A DNA stretch of 64,000 nt from CAVOGJ01 sp963695405 (GTDB taxonomy: Bacteria > Planctomycetota > Planctomycetia > Pirellulales > Pirellulaceae). Numbering within the stretch: position 1 is the first letter of the stretch; each line of letters opens with the position of its first letter. The notes beneath the pieces are model-generated. The model was given only the letters and a program-made list of their open reading frames with translations. It did no database searches and was not told where the DNA came from. The translations under genes and the position numbers were made by a program. The stretch covers positions 124,001-188,000 of the forward strand of contig CAVOGJ010000003.1 of the NCBI GenBank assembly GCA_963695405.1, written 5' to 3'. This document shows, piece after piece, positions 28,035 through 37,513 of the stretch.

Positions 28035-29136
28035 CGACCGACGAGGGTCCGCAGGCGGTGATGGTGTCAAACGAAAACACAGTGACTTCGGCTTCGTTTC
28101 GACGCGATCCATCCACCGGAACGGGCGCCCAGGCATACGGGTCCGGCAAGGCGGTTTCCTTCATGGCCTGTCGGATGGCTAGCCCAGCCGCGAGCAGGGC
28201 CGGCAAGAGGGAAAGCGTAAGTACGGTGCGGCGGAACCTGTCTCCGCAAACCGCGCGCAACGAAAGGGCGATTCCATACAAGGACGCCATGAGCAACAGG
28301 CCCGACGTGGCGGTTAACTCGGCGAAGCAATATCCCAGCAGCAGCATGAGGAAGCCAAACGTTGCGACTGGCCCCGACCAGCCGATCCGGTCCGTAACGC
28401 GACCGCCCGCGATCGCTGCCATCCAGCCCCCTGTCAGGCTCGAAGTCCAGCCTGCCGCCAATGCTCCATAGGTGACGCTGCCCGAGCTTGCCAGACTGAT
28501 GGCAATCAGACCCGCCACCAGTGCGCTGTACAGCCATCCCCAATGATCGAAGCGACCTCTTTCATCGGAGGGCGGGACGAAACACCACCACAACGTCCCG
28601 CCGACGATTCCCAGGATGGTCAGCCAGAAAACGGCCTCCCCACGGTCCCATGTTAGCGTCATGTAGACGCTGGTCCACAACTGCCGAGCGGCGAGCATGC
28701 CGCAAAAGCTACAGACAAAGAGCCACCTGGCCAGGGCGCCCAAGCGGGGAGCCCATCCGATCACCGCCACTGCCACGATGGTCGCCACCGCCAGTTGCGG
28801 AATTCGCTGCCGCGCTTCGGTGGGACGCAGGAGACTGTTTCCCACGGAGATGACCGCCTGCTGCCAGGCGGCACTGCGCGATTGAAGTTTGGCTCCATAT
28901 CCGCTCTGGGACGCCACGACGCGCGACTGAATGTCAAAAGCCAGATAGCCGACAGTCGTGGCCACACAGATTGCCGTCGCCAGGGCAAGAGAGCACCACC
29001 TCTTGGCCGAGGTTCTTGCATCGCTGCCGTCTGCCCCCCCCGCATCCATCTGACGAGGCACGAAGCACCAGACGATGATCCCTGCTACGGCTGCCGGCAC
29101 CAGGGTCACCGCTAGTATTTCGCCAATCCGCAGCAC
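28000..29136 (-). CDS. multispanning membrane protein of unknown function
   Basis: A 378-residue protein with about ten hydrophobic segments, starting MLRIGEILAVTLVPAAVAGIIVW. Segment spacing resembles a permease-like bundle (WDRGEAVFWLTILGIVGGTLWW, DHWGWLYSALVAGLIAISLAS), but there is no transporter signature I can name. The soluble loop after the second helix (about 70-110) is probably outside. The C terminus ends in a soluble tail. It is the last of a minus-strand group with the YceI and Lgt-like genes, although the 22-base gap to YceI is the only evidence for an operon. Confidence 0.6.
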   Translation of the reverse strand: MLRIGEILAVTLVPAAVAGIIVWCFVPRQMDAGGADGSDARTSAKRWCSLALATAICVATTVGYLAFDIQSRVVASQSGYGAKLQSRSAAWQQAVISVGNSLLRPTEARQRIPQLAVATIVAVAVIGWAPRLGALARWLFVCSFCGMLAARQLWTSVYMTLTWDRGEAVFWLTILGIVGGTLWWCFVPPSDERGRFDHWGWLYSALVAGLIAISLASSGSVTYGALAAGWTSSLTGGWMAAIAGGRVTDRIGWSGPVATFGFLMLLLGYCFAELTATSGLLLMASLYGIALSLRAVCGDRFRRTVLTLSLLPALLAAGLAIRQAMKETALPDPYAWAPVPVDGSRRNEAEVTVFSFDTITACGPSSVATTFRCQTPDQ

Positions 29137-29158
29137 GATTGATTTCGCCTGACTTCGC

Positions 29159-29728
29159 CTATTGGACGCCTTCGAAACTGATCGTGATGCTCACTTCGTC
29201 ACCAATCATGGGCACCATGCCAGTCATTCCGTATTCGGACCGCTTGAGATTCGTTTTTAGGAAGAACCCCGTACGCATCTTTCCCATCGGACCCGGGCCC
29301 GTTCCGAGCTGTTGCATGGGCAACACCACCTGATTGGTAACGCCGTGCATCGTGAGATTTCCGGACACGTTCAGCATCCCGTTTTCTCCCGGCGAAACCG
29401 ATGTGCTTTGGAATGTGATGGTGGGAAACTGCTTCACATTGAAGAAGTCGGGTCCTCGCAAATGATCGTCGCGTTTCTTGTCGTTCGTGTCGACCGTATT
29501 GGCGTTGATCGTGAATTCAAAAGTCGCTGCGGTTGGGTTGGCAGGGTCTACCGTAAAGGAACCCTTGATATCGTTGAAACGTCCGTAGGTATAACTAAAC
29601 TGCATGTGGGCAATCGAGAAAATTACAGACGTATGCGAATTATCAAGCGAATAACTCTGGGCAGCGACGACTTGTCCCCAGATCACGATGGCAAGAACGG
29701 ACACTTGAACGATAAACGGACGACGCAT
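29159..29728 (-). CDS. YceI-family periplasmic lipid-binding protein
   Basis: A 189-residue protein with a signal peptide (MRRPFIVQVSVLAIVIWGQVVAAQ) and the YceI lipocalin-like barrel: YSLDNSHTSVIFSIAHMQFS at the N terminus, FTVDPANPTAATFEFTINANTVDTND, RGPDFFNVKQFPTITFQST, and VSGNLTMHGVTN, which are the conserved family signatures. The barrel binds an isoprenoid or fatty acyl chain. The start at 29728 gives a clean signal peptide. Confidence 0.93.
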   Translation of the reverse strand: MRRPFIVQVSVLAIVIWGQVVAAQSYSLDNSHTSVIFSIAHMQFSYTYGRFNDIKGSFTVDPANPTAATFEFTINANTVDTNDKKRDDHLRGPDFFNVKQFPTITFQSTSVSPGENGMLNVSGNLTMHGVTNQVVLPMQQLGTGPGPMGKMRTGFFLKTNLKRSEYGMTGMVPMIGDEVSITISFEGVQ

Positions 29729-29818
29729 GACGAACTCCTCCCTTCTCTAGAAAGCGGCTGGCGAATAGCCTGCAAGTGTAACGGATTCCTGTCGAACATG
29801 TGGAGTCTGATGGAGAGG

Positions 29819-30565
29819 CTAACGCGTCGGCGAAATCTGGGTGACTTCGATAGCTTCCAATGGGTGCGACCGATTCGTATGCCACTTCACATAGCGTCGC
29901 CGATCTCGCGACCACAGCACCGCAAACGTCGGGATGACGAGCAAGCAGGCCCACTGGTATGCGGTGAGGCCCAACAGCCATTTCGCCTCGGGTCGGATCG
30001 CTTCCGTTAGCAAGCGATAGATGGCGTAGGCGATGATGTAGAGTTTTGCCAACTGCCACGGCAAGAGACTGCGGCGATAAAGATAATAGAGAACCGCTGC
30101 CGCGGCGAGGTGAAACGCCACTTCGTACAATTGCGTTGGGTGCCTCGGTAAATCGTCGACCATCGGAAAGACCACAGACCACGGTAGCTGACTCGGAGTG
30201 CCATAGCAGCAACCTGCATGAAAACACGCAAGGCGACCGACCCCTACGCCAACCGCTACCGGTACAATCAGGTGGTCGCCCGTTTTCACGTGAATGTCGA
30301 GCACCCACTTGGTTAGTTCCACCGCGAAGTAACCACCAACCAGCCCGGCCAGGATCGTCTTGCCATTCGCAAACCAGGCACTACCGTCCCAAAGAGCAGA
30401 GCGGTCGTACAACACGAAGGGCAGACGAGCGGCAAGCATGGCGCCGCAAAACCCCCCTGCGCCGATCGCCATTTTCTGAGCCGTGCTCAGTTGCATGTCC
30501 TGCTGCGTCCAGCGGGACGCGGTGGCGGCAGCCACAATCGCCGCTAGCATCAGGCAAGCATACAT
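29819..30565 (-). CDS. Lgt-like membrane protein (prolipoprotein diacylglyceryl transferase family)
   Basis: A 248-residue membrane protein with about seven hydrophobic segments. The central block VPVAVGVGVGRLACFHAGCCYGTP and HPTQLYEV matches the Lgt signature around the conserved arginine, glycines and H-P-x-Q-x-Y/E. GKTILAGLVGGYF stands where Lgt usually has a HGG motif, and the protein is shorter than canonical Lgt. It could be a diverged lipoprotein-maturation enzyme or a paralogue acting on another lipid acceptor. Confidence 0.7.
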   Translation of the reverse strand: MYACLMLAAIVAAATASRWTQQDMQLSTAQKMAIGAGGFCGAMLAARLPFVLYDRSALWDGSAWFANGKTILAGLVGGYFAVELTKWVLDIHVKTGDHLIVPVAVGVGVGRLACFHAGCCYGTPSQLPWSVVFPMVDDLPRHPTQLYEVAFHLAAAAVLYYLYRRSLLPWQLAKLYIIAYAIYRLLTEAIRPEAKWLLGLTAYQWACLLVIPTFAVLWSRDRRRYVKWHTNRSHPLEAIEVTQISPTR

Positions 30566-30584
30566 GACTTCGCGTGCTCCCGAA

Positions 30585-33500
30585 CTAGCCTAAGCGTCGC
30601 GATCGGCGTCGGTTGAGCAAAGCGAGAAAAGCCAAGACGGTCGGTACCCACAACTCAGGTTCCGGCACCACGGCGGCAGCACCCGACATGGAGAACTTAT
30701 TTGCGTTCCAGAGATTGAAGTCCGAAACGTCGACAACGCCATTCGCCGTAAAGTCTCCCGAGCACCAAGCGTCATTCACGGTGAACTTGTTTTGATTCCA
30801 CACGTTGAAGTCAGAGACATCTACCAGCCCGTCAAGATTCGCGTCGCCCAACAGATAGGGCCCCGGTAGGCCGTTGAAGCTGCCGGCGTCGGCGAGCCAA
30901 ATCGTCAGGTCGTCGCCATCCACCATGCTATCGCCATCCAAGTCAAAGGCCGGATCATTCGATCCCGACGCAATCGCGGACGTCAGTGCATCGACATCCG
31001 CACAGTCGACCAACCCGTTGCCATCAAAATCCACATCGGGCAGCGAGATAATTGACAACGTCACGACCGAGGGGTCGTACTCGATCATCCAGCCTAGGCC
31101 GCTACCGAGAACGGGCAACAGTCGATTAGAAAACTCACCAATGACACTCGAAGCGGTGATGATGTCGAAATCATCGCCCAAAGAGGGTACAAAACCGCTA
31201 ATCAGCGACACGGACAGCGTGCCGTCCAAGACGGCATCCATCGTGACGCGCAGCCAATCGTGATCCGATCCAATAATTGGCCCTCCGATCTCGATATCGA
31301 GCTGCCCCAAACTGTTCTGCTGATATTTCCCTGCCAATGCAGCGATGCCACCATTTCCGGCGCCACCGACGACCAACGTACCATTGTTCAACAGATCCAC
31401 ACCCACCACAGAATTGTCATCCAACGTCAACTCACTGCCTGCATCGTTTCGCAGCAAGCCGTCGCCGCTGATCGTGGCGCCAGCCTGTACAAAGCCATCA
31501 TTTCGCAACCGCAGCTCAGTCGCTCCCGGCAGATTTGTGGTGCTGCCGTTTCGCAGTCCCAGTTCCACGTTAAATGTCGTTGTCGCCAGCAGGTCTGCGG
31601 TCCCGAATTGGTTGATGCGACCACTTCCGGTGTAACTGCCGCCTGAGAAATTGGTCTGGTTGTTGAGATTCATCGTGCCCGCGACACTCGTTGTGCCCCC
31701 CGCATTCATGTTGGCGGTGCCGTTGACCGTCATCACCGCGCCACTGGCGACGTTGATGACGCCCGTGTTGTGGGTGAGGGCCCCGTCTTGTTGCAATCGA
31801 GAACCTCCGTTTACGGTTATCGAGCCGCCATTGAGTGACACGGAAGCATTAATTTCCGAGGTACTGGTTCCGGTCACATTGATTGACCCGAGCAAATTGA
31901 CGGGCGAACCATTCAACTGTGCCACGCCAGCCCCGGAATTGTTTAGATTCAACGTACCGTCCAATCGCCATGTCGTGCGGATAAAGATTGGCAGGTTGGG
32001 CGGCGGCAGGAACAGGAAGTACCCCGTATCAACGTTGAGCGTGCCGCTGTCAATATTGGTCGTTCCATCGTATCCATCCAAGGCAGGATCACCGACTTCG
32101 ATTTGCGAGACGGAGAAGGTGGCCGTCACCCCCGGCTCGACATTCGTGACGGCTGGCACGCCCACCGATCCATCCCAATCGAAGATGCCGACATCAATCA
32201 ACGTGTCGGCTTTAAAATTCGCGATTCCGTCCTGTTCGATACGTCCTCCTCCGGTATAGGAACCACCGAAATAATTTGTTGTCGCCTGCAGTTCGAGGAT
32301 GTCACTGCTCGTTAGCAGCGAAACGGTTCCTGACGATTCAAAATCGACCGGAGCCTGAATGATGCCTCGGCCCGTCGTGCTGACGTCGCCCGTAATGTTG
32401 ACCAGTACACCGTCCAGCCGCCCGTTGGCTGTAAAGTTAAGCTGACCGTTCATCGTCCAGGGATTTGCAATGAAGACCGGAGTACCGCCGGGCAAGAAAA
32501 TCGTGAAGCCTGTGTTTACGTTTAGCGTGCCGCCGTTGATGCCAATGACGCCGTCATGGGCATCATTGATCTCCGTCCCGGTGATGTTCATGACGCCACT
32601 CGAGGTGATTGTCGTATCGCTAACGGTCGCACCGTCGAAATCGAATGTGCCCACATCGATGTTGACCGTGCCATTCACGGTCGCATCCCCATTCTGCACG
32701 AGTGTACCTCCCCCACTGAATGTGCCACTTGTAAAGGTGATAATATCCGAAGTTGAATTACCCAGGCGCAGGGTCGTATTGGCATCGGCCAACGTGACCG
32801 TGTTGTTCGACTGCCAGTTCGTGGATGCATCAATCGTTGTGTAGCCGCTGGCATTGATCGTGGCGCCATTAAAGGCAATGTTCCCGCCCAACATCGTCGC
32901 CCCGTCCGCCGCGGAAACGCCGCCCGACAACGTCGTGGCACCGCTGTTCGTCCAGGCTGCGTCAATCCGCAGCTGATGCCCGGAACCGACACTGATCGTG
33001 CCATCGAATGCGTCGGACAAGCCACCCGTGTCGAATACGATGTTTCCATTGAACGCGTTGATCGAACCTGCCCCCGAGGTACCGTCGAGATCCCAAGGGG
33101 CACTGGAAGTGGAAATCAGCGTCATCGTACTGTCCGAGCTGGCGATCAGCGTGCCGTTGTTGACCAGCAGCGTCGCCACGTCCAACGTCACCGAGCCTGC
33201 CGCCTCGGATTGGATCTGCGTGCCGCTATCAATCGTCACCCGATTGGCATCGAGCACGCCTCCCGACATTTCGATCTCCGCCGAGTTTTGTACGAACACG
33301 TGATCGGCCTGCAGCTCGCCCCCCGGATTTACAAAAATGTCCGAATCCAGGTCGCTCACGATGACGTCATTCACAACGGAAAGCAGGAATGCGTTCGTGT
33401 CGACGTTGGCCCCTTCCGATACATAAAGGTTGGCCGCGAATCCATTGGCGTTCAGCGACGCAGTTAGGGTGACCGACGAGCCCTGAGCATCCCGTACGTA

Positions 33501-34439
33501 AACATCATCCGCGCTTCCGGGAACCGTATTTCCGGTCCAGTTGCCCGAGTTCTGCCAGTTGCTGTTGCCGTAGAATTCTCGTCGCGGCACGTCAAGGTTC
33601 ACGTAATTATGTCCCGACGCCATGGCCAGCAGATCACTGTGGCTGGGCAAACGCCGCAATCCCTGCGAAACCGAAGGGGTCATCAGCGTATTCGTATTCT
33701 CCAGGTGGGCGATATTCAGGCCATCGTCACCCGAGTTGTTTGCCGTCTCGACAGCCAACGTGTTGCCAAAGATGAACGCCGAATTGAAGTCGTAGTCTCC
33801 ATCTGCCGTTTCACCAATGGTGGATAGGTTGGCACTCGACATTCCCAGGGCATGGCCGACTTCGTGCATCACCACGCTGAGCATATCGGTCACATTCATG
33901 GCCGCCGTAGCCGTCGCATTGCCGGTATAGCCGACCTCGAAGGTGTCAGGCGAACTGCCAAAGTTGTACCAATCGGATCGCTGCGAAGCTGTCAGGTCGC
34001 GCCACAGCGTCTGCTGCATATTGAACTCAGTATCGGTGGTGGGCGTCGAATCGATGAACCAACCCCGGGTGGCTCCGCCCGTGCCGACGCGGGTATCAAT
34101 CCGAATGTTGGCCACCGTCTCTCGCCCCCCCGACTGGGAAATGAGGTTGTGAACGCCCAACGTATTATTGCTCAGGTCCTCGTACCAGTAATTGATCGTG
34201 AGCGTGTGGGTGTCCTCAAACACGTCCTGATAGAAGGATTCGGCGTGCTGAAAAAGTGAAATCAACCCGCTCCGCGTCGGATCGAACGAGGGAGCCTCCG
34301 ACTGAATGGGATCAAAGTTGAGCACGATGTTGATGGCCGCCACGGGAGAGGCCAGCGTCGCGGCGAAGAGGAGACCCATGGCCCCACAGAAGATATTGGA
34401 AAAGGACCGTTTGGCGACGTGAAACCGCGAGGGCGACAT
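30585..34439 (-). CDS. very large secreted matrixin-like metalloprotease with autotransporter-type repeats, dockerin and PEP-CTERM
   Basis: A 1,284-residue exported protein. A signal peptide (SNIFCGAMGLLFAATLASPVAA) precedes a zinc-protease domain: VVMHEVGHALGMSS is the HExxHxxG motif, and NTLMTPS fits the Met-turn. Then come about 800 residues of beta-helix-like repeats rich in G, N and T (STTSVAGTMNLNNQTNFSGG), dockerin-type pairs (DFDGNGLVDCADVD, DANLDGLVDVSDFNVWN) and a C-terminal PEP-CTERM tail (VVPEPELWVPTVLAFLALL plus basic residues). PEP-CTERM implies sorting by exosortase, not present in the window. The start at 34439 is preceded by GAGAGGAAG. The low-complexity repeats show no frameshift. 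Confidence 0.85.
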   Translation of the reverse strand: MSPSRFHVAKRSFSNIFCGAMGLLFAATLASPVAAINIVLNFDPIQSEAPSFDPTRSGLISLFQHAESFYQDVFEDTHTLTINYWYEDLSNNTLGVHNLISQSGGRETVANIRIDTRVGTGGATRGWFIDSTPTTDTEFNMQQTLWRDLTASQRSDWYNFGSSPDTFEVGYTGNATATAAMNVTDMLSVVMHEVGHALGMSSANLSTIGETADGDYDFNSAFIFGNTLAVETANNSGDDGLNIAHLENTNTLMTPSVSQGLRRLPSHSDLLAMASGHNYVNLDVPRREFYGNSNWQNSGNWTGNTVPGSADDVYVRDAQGSSVTLTASLNANGFAANLYVSEGANVDTNAFLLSVVNDVIVSDLDSDIFVNPGGELQADHVFVQNSAEIEMSGGVLDANRVTIDSGTQIQSEAAGSVTLDVATLLVNNGTLIASSDSTMTLISTSSAPWDLDGTSGAGSINAFNGNIVFDTGGLSDAFDGTISVGSGHQLRIDAAWTNSGATTLSGGVSAADGATMLGGNIAFNGATINASGYTTIDASTNWQSNNTVTLADANTTLRLGNSTSDIITFTSGTFSGGGTLVQNGDATVNGTVNIDVGTFDFDGATVSDTTITSSGVMNITGTEINDAHDGVIGINGGTLNVNTGFTIFLPGGTPVFIANPWTMNGQLNFTANGRLDGVLVNITGDVSTTGRGIIQAPVDFESSGTVSLLTSSDILELQATTNYFGGSYTGGGRIEQDGIANFKADTLIDVGIFDWDGSVGVPAVTNVEPGVTATFSVSQIEVGDPALDGYDGTTNIDSGTLNVDTGYFLFLPPPNLPIFIRTTWRLDGTLNLNNSGAGVAQLNGSPVNLLGSINVTGTSTSEINASVSLNGGSITVNGGSRLQQDGALTHNTGVINVASGAVMTVNGTANMNAGGTTSVAGTMNLNNQTNFSGGSYTGSGRINQFGTADLLATTTFNVELGLRNGSTTNLPGATELRLRNDGFVQAGATISGDGLLRNDAGSELTLDDNSVVGVDLLNNGTLVVGGAGNGGIAALAGKYQQNSLGQLDIEIGGPIIGSDHDWLRVTMDAVLDGTLSVSLISGFVPSLGDDFDIITASSVIGEFSNRLLPVLGSGLGWMIEYDPSVVTLSIISLPDVDFDGNGLVDCADVDALTSAIASGSNDPAFDLDGDSMVDGDDLTIWLADAGSFNGLPGPYLLGDANLDGLVDVSDFNVWNQNKFTVNDAWCSGDFTANGVVDVSDFNLWNANKFSMSGAAAVVPEPELWVPTVLAFLALLNRRRSRRLG

Positions 34440-34558
34440 GTCATTTTTCTTCCTCTCATTGGCCAACCTGATCGGTGAACTTCCAGTCAGTAGGGAAACC
34501 CCGCGCCCCCAAACTCCCACCAATGTGCGGATTTCAGGCCCTTTGTCAAGCTGATTTC

Positions 34559-36064
34559 TCAAGGCCTGCCGGCCAATGGCCAGGCCAACGCTTTACGATC
34601 CAGTCGCGGCAGCGGCACCCGCCCCTCGCGATAAAGCAAGTTGTACGCCGAAAAAGGGATCAGATGACCGGTGGGCAGGACGAAATGCACGCACGACTTC
34701 ATGAGCTGCCGCACGTCAAAGTTGTAGGCGTCCATGAATGAAGTGGTGGTCACGCGAAAGACATCCTCCGGAGTCAGCTCTTCCCGCAAGGCCCGCGTGA
34801 AGAACGATTTGGCGGTCTCGGTCCAGGGACCGATCGCCGCTGACTGCACCGAGCCGCCGTCAAGGTCGGCCGACGCACGGCCTGATACTAACGAGTAAAG
34901 CTCCGTAGGAGCCGCGCTGCAGCCACAATTCGAGCCACAGCTTGTCCGCGAAAGGAATTCATCAATGAGTGCCTTGGCTTTGCCACGAGTAAACGTAATT
35001 CCGTTCGCCAGCAAGTCGGTGTGATTGGGAAGATCGACAAAACGATTCAGCGGCACCAGCCTGCCTTCGCGGCGATACGCATAGGCGATGGTGTGGGCAT
35101 TGGGATGCGCGCACGGCAACGGCAAGAAATCAGCTTCGCACCAATCGTTGGTCTGCTCCGCGACAAGCCGGAGTACGTCCGGGAAGGTGATGCGTCGCTC
35201 CAATTCGTCGGGAGTTACGTAACGACCCACATAGGCGGCCGGCTGGAAGTTGACACCCGTCACCCAGGGTCGCTCCCATCCGTAATCTACAATCCGCCCC
35301 AGTTGGGCTTCATTGACATCTGGCTGGACGGTGCATACGAGGATCGTGTGGATGCCCGCCTCGCCCAATCGCTCGACGGCCGCCAGTTTTGTGTCTTTCA
35401 GCGCAGCGCCACGTAACGCCCCCTGCACTTCATCATCAAAACCGTCAAATTGCAAATAGACCTCGCACCGGTGACGGAACTCGGCCAGCCGCTCAACGAC
35501 GTCGGGTTCGCGGGCAATCCGCACGCCATTGGTATTGATCATCACGATATCGATCGGCCGCTCACAAGCTGCGGCGAGAATCGTAAAGAAATCCGGGTGA
35601 ATTGTTGGCTCGCCGCCTGACAGCTGCAGCACCTCCGGGCGCCCCTCGGCGGCAATCAGATGATCCATGGCCCGCAGGCACTGTTCGACCGATAGATGCT
35701 GACCACCTGGTCGGCTGGCTGCGTAACAGAGAGGGCACTCCAGATTACACGAGGAGGTGATTTCCAGCACGGCCACGCACGTATGTTGCTCGTGTTCCGT
35801 ACAGAGTCCGCAGTCGTAAGGACACCCTTGCTGTGGCGTAACCCCCATACGGAGCGGTAACTTGCCTGGCAAGCTGAACTCCATACGATCGAACCAGCGG
35901 CGATCGGAACAGACGAAATCCTCGCGCACACCATGCGCTGGACAGGTTTTGCGGAAGTACACCCGGTGGTTCCGGTCGATGATCTTGGCCGGCACCAGGC
36001 CCAGACACTCCGGGCACAGACTTTGGGTGGTTCCGAGAAAGGCGTAATCACGAAAATCCATCAT
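34559..36064 (-). CDS. radical SAM protein resembling tetraether lipid synthase (Tes/GDGT-MAS)
   Basis: A 501-residue radical SAM enzyme with C106-x3-C110-x2-C113 in SSCNLECPLC and the SAM-binding GGEPTIHPDF. Four cysteine groups are visible: C17/C20/C41/C52 (rubredoxin-like), C81/C85/C88 (CPYDCGLC), the radical SAM set, and SCGSNCGCS near residue 385. That pattern of a rubredoxin-like site plus three iron-sulfur clusters is described for archaeal tetraether synthase (MJ0619-type). The N-terminal LCPECLGLVPAKII plus CPAHG is also shared. Tes couples lipid tails head to head; a bacterial homologue could make membrane-spanning lipids, but this is inference. The gene overlaps the upstream untranslated leader of the protease gene. 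Confidence 0.75.
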   Translation of the reverse strand: MMDFRDYAFLGTTQSLCPECLGLVPAKIIDRNHRVYFRKTCPAHGVREDFVCSDRRWFDRMEFSLPGKLPLRMGVTPQQGCPYDCGLCTEHEQHTCVAVLEITSSCNLECPLCYAASRPGGQHLSVEQCLRAMDHLIAAEGRPEVLQLSGGEPTIHPDFFTILAAACERPIDIVMINTNGVRIAREPDVVERLAEFRHRCEVYLQFDGFDDEVQGALRGAALKDTKLAAVERLGEAGIHTILVCTVQPDVNEAQLGRIVDYGWERPWVTGVNFQPAAYVGRYVTPDELERRITFPDVLRLVAEQTNDWCEADFLPLPCAHPNAHTIAYAYRREGRLVPLNRFVDLPNHTDLLANGITFTRGKAKALIDEFLSRTSCGSNCGCSAAPTELYSLVSGRASADLDGGSVQSAAIGPWTETAKSFFTRALREELTPEDVFRVTTTSFMDAYNFDVRQLMKSCVHFVLPTGHLIPFSAYNLLYREGRVPLPRLDRKALAWPLAGRP

Positions 36065-36161
36065 GCATTCATCCCTATCCTAGCAGCCGAATTCGCCGGC
36101 GATCCGCCCGGCATTTCTGCTCACCAACCCAACGGGCGTGCCGTGCGCCGGCGAGCCGCAA

Positions 36162-36743
36162 TCATGTCTGCGTATCTCGCTGCCAACGATTCACGACCCA
36201 CTTCGATAGCAGCGCCATCGTCGCGCCGGTTGCGATCAAGGAGCAGAAACCGGCCAACGTTAGCACGCTATTTAGGCTGCGTGGCGAACCCCCGCTGCTC
36301 TCCAGGCCACCTAGACATGTCACGAAAAACGTTCCGCAGGCCACGACGCAGACGACCGACAACAAGAGACCTGTCACCATGAACGAGACAAAGAAGAGCG
36401 AAAGTTTTGTGGTCGCGTCCGCACTCTTCCCTCTGCGGGCTCGCTGGTGAACCACCAGCATGGTCCGTAGAAGAGCGGGCGTCGCCAGCACGGCGGCCAG
36501 GATCGCCAGGCCGGGGGCGATCAGAAACAGACCACAGTTGACCGCGACGAACGTCACCACAATCAACAACGATGAAAGCGAATAGCTATATTCGCCGACG
36601 GCTGGAGATGCATAGGGATTTACATCCGCTGGCGGCGTGACCGCGCGTTCGCATAACCAGCAGCGTTCAGCACCAGACGACAGCACGGCGTGGCATTCCG
36701 GACAATGACCGTCAATGCCATGCAAGGTCTTCGCGTCCGTCAT
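36162..36743 (-). CDS. small membrane protein with N-terminal zinc-ribbon
   Basis: A 193-residue protein. Residues 10-33 hold two cysteine pairs (HCPECHAVL and RCWLCERA) that look like a zinc ribbon, followed by DVNPYASP, the NPY motif common in planctomycete membrane proteins, and four hydrophobic segments. The ATG at 36743 overlaps the stop of the upstream gene by 4 bases, so the two are translationally coupled. The frame is open farther upstream but that stretch overlaps the upstream gene. Function unknown. Confidence 0.65.
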   Translation of the reverse strand: MTDAKTLHGIDGHCPECHAVLSSGAERCWLCERAVTPPADVNPYASPAVGEYSYSLSSLLIVVTFVAVNCGLFLIAPGLAILAAVLATPALLRTMLVVHQRARRGKSADATTKLSLFFVSFMVTGLLLSVVCVVACGTFFVTCLGGLESSGGSPRSLNSVLTLAGFCSLIATGATMALLSKWVVNRWQRDTQT

Positions 36744-37429
36744 GGCGTCTCTCCGCATTTGACCTGCTGGCGGTAGGATTCCGCAGTGAGCGGCAGACTG
36801 CGAAGCAGTTGGCCCAGACAGATACCGGTCAGAACGATCGTGGCAAGCGTGATCAATTGTTGATAGCGGGGCACGGTCTGCTCCCAGCCAACGTGTCCGA
36901 ATACGGCGGGCCAACGAGCGCTCGCCAGTAGTGCCAGATAGCCCAAGCTGGCCGCGATGGTGGCTAATTGGACGATCCAGATATCGCAGCGGATCGCGGC
37001 CAGCGTGAGCAACAAAAAGTAGACGGCGACGAGCGGACTTCTGGGTCCTGCCGAAACATATAGTACCGCTGTCAACAGGATCACATCGGCAACCGTGACC
37101 AGCGGGCCCAACCAACGCGGGTAGTAGGGCTGTAACAAACAGAGATGCACGAACAGCGCCAACCCGGTCCAGGCCAGGGCCAGCAGCGTGACCTGCAGAT
37201 GATAGTCATCGACAACGCCCTCCTCCGCAGCCGATATCTGAAAGATGCCGAAGGAGGGAAAGTGGCCCGTGACTTCCAGGTAGTGGAACAGGTGGATCAA
37301 ATAGAAGACCGCAATGCCCGCCAACCGCAGCGAGTTGATACGGCCTTCCGCTCGGAACTGGATCCAGCGACCGGTCACCTGCCAGGCTCGCGCGTGTACC
37401 AGGGCTTCCGGCGAATTGGCGACACTCAT
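36740..37429 (-). CDS. multispanning membrane protein of unknown function
   Basis: A 229-residue protein with about six hydrophobic segments (LRLAGIAVFYLIHLFHYLEV, LGPLVTVADVILLTAVLYVS, PLVAVYFLLLTLAAIRCDIW). The topology resembles the input membrane domain of some histidine kinases or adenylate cyclases, but no catalytic domain follows; the next gene, coupled by an ATGA overlap, carries a zinc ribbon instead. Function unknown. Confidence 0.6.
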   Translation of the reverse strand: MSVANSPEALVHARAWQVTGRWIQFRAEGRINSLRLAGIAVFYLIHLFHYLEVTGHFPSFGIFQISAAEEGVVDDYHLQVTLLALAWTGLALFVHLCLLQPYYPRWLGPLVTVADVILLTAVLYVSAGPRSPLVAVYFLLLTLAAIRCDIWIVQLATIAASLGYLALLASARWPAVFGHVGWEQTVPRYQQLITLATIVLTGICLGQLLRSLPLTAESYRQQVKCGETP

Positions 37430-37513
37430 CTTCGCTCGCTCCTTGTCGTCAAGCGCTAAATTCTAGGCGTGCTCCAATCGTGGGCGAACTCGTCAGCGCT
37501 GGGAGGTTCCCGC

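Noticed and set aside
36744..37115. N-terminal extension of the zinc-ribbon membrane protein
   Set aside because: The extension lies wholly within the upstream coupled gene; the ATGA overlap and the zinc-ribbon start support 36743.
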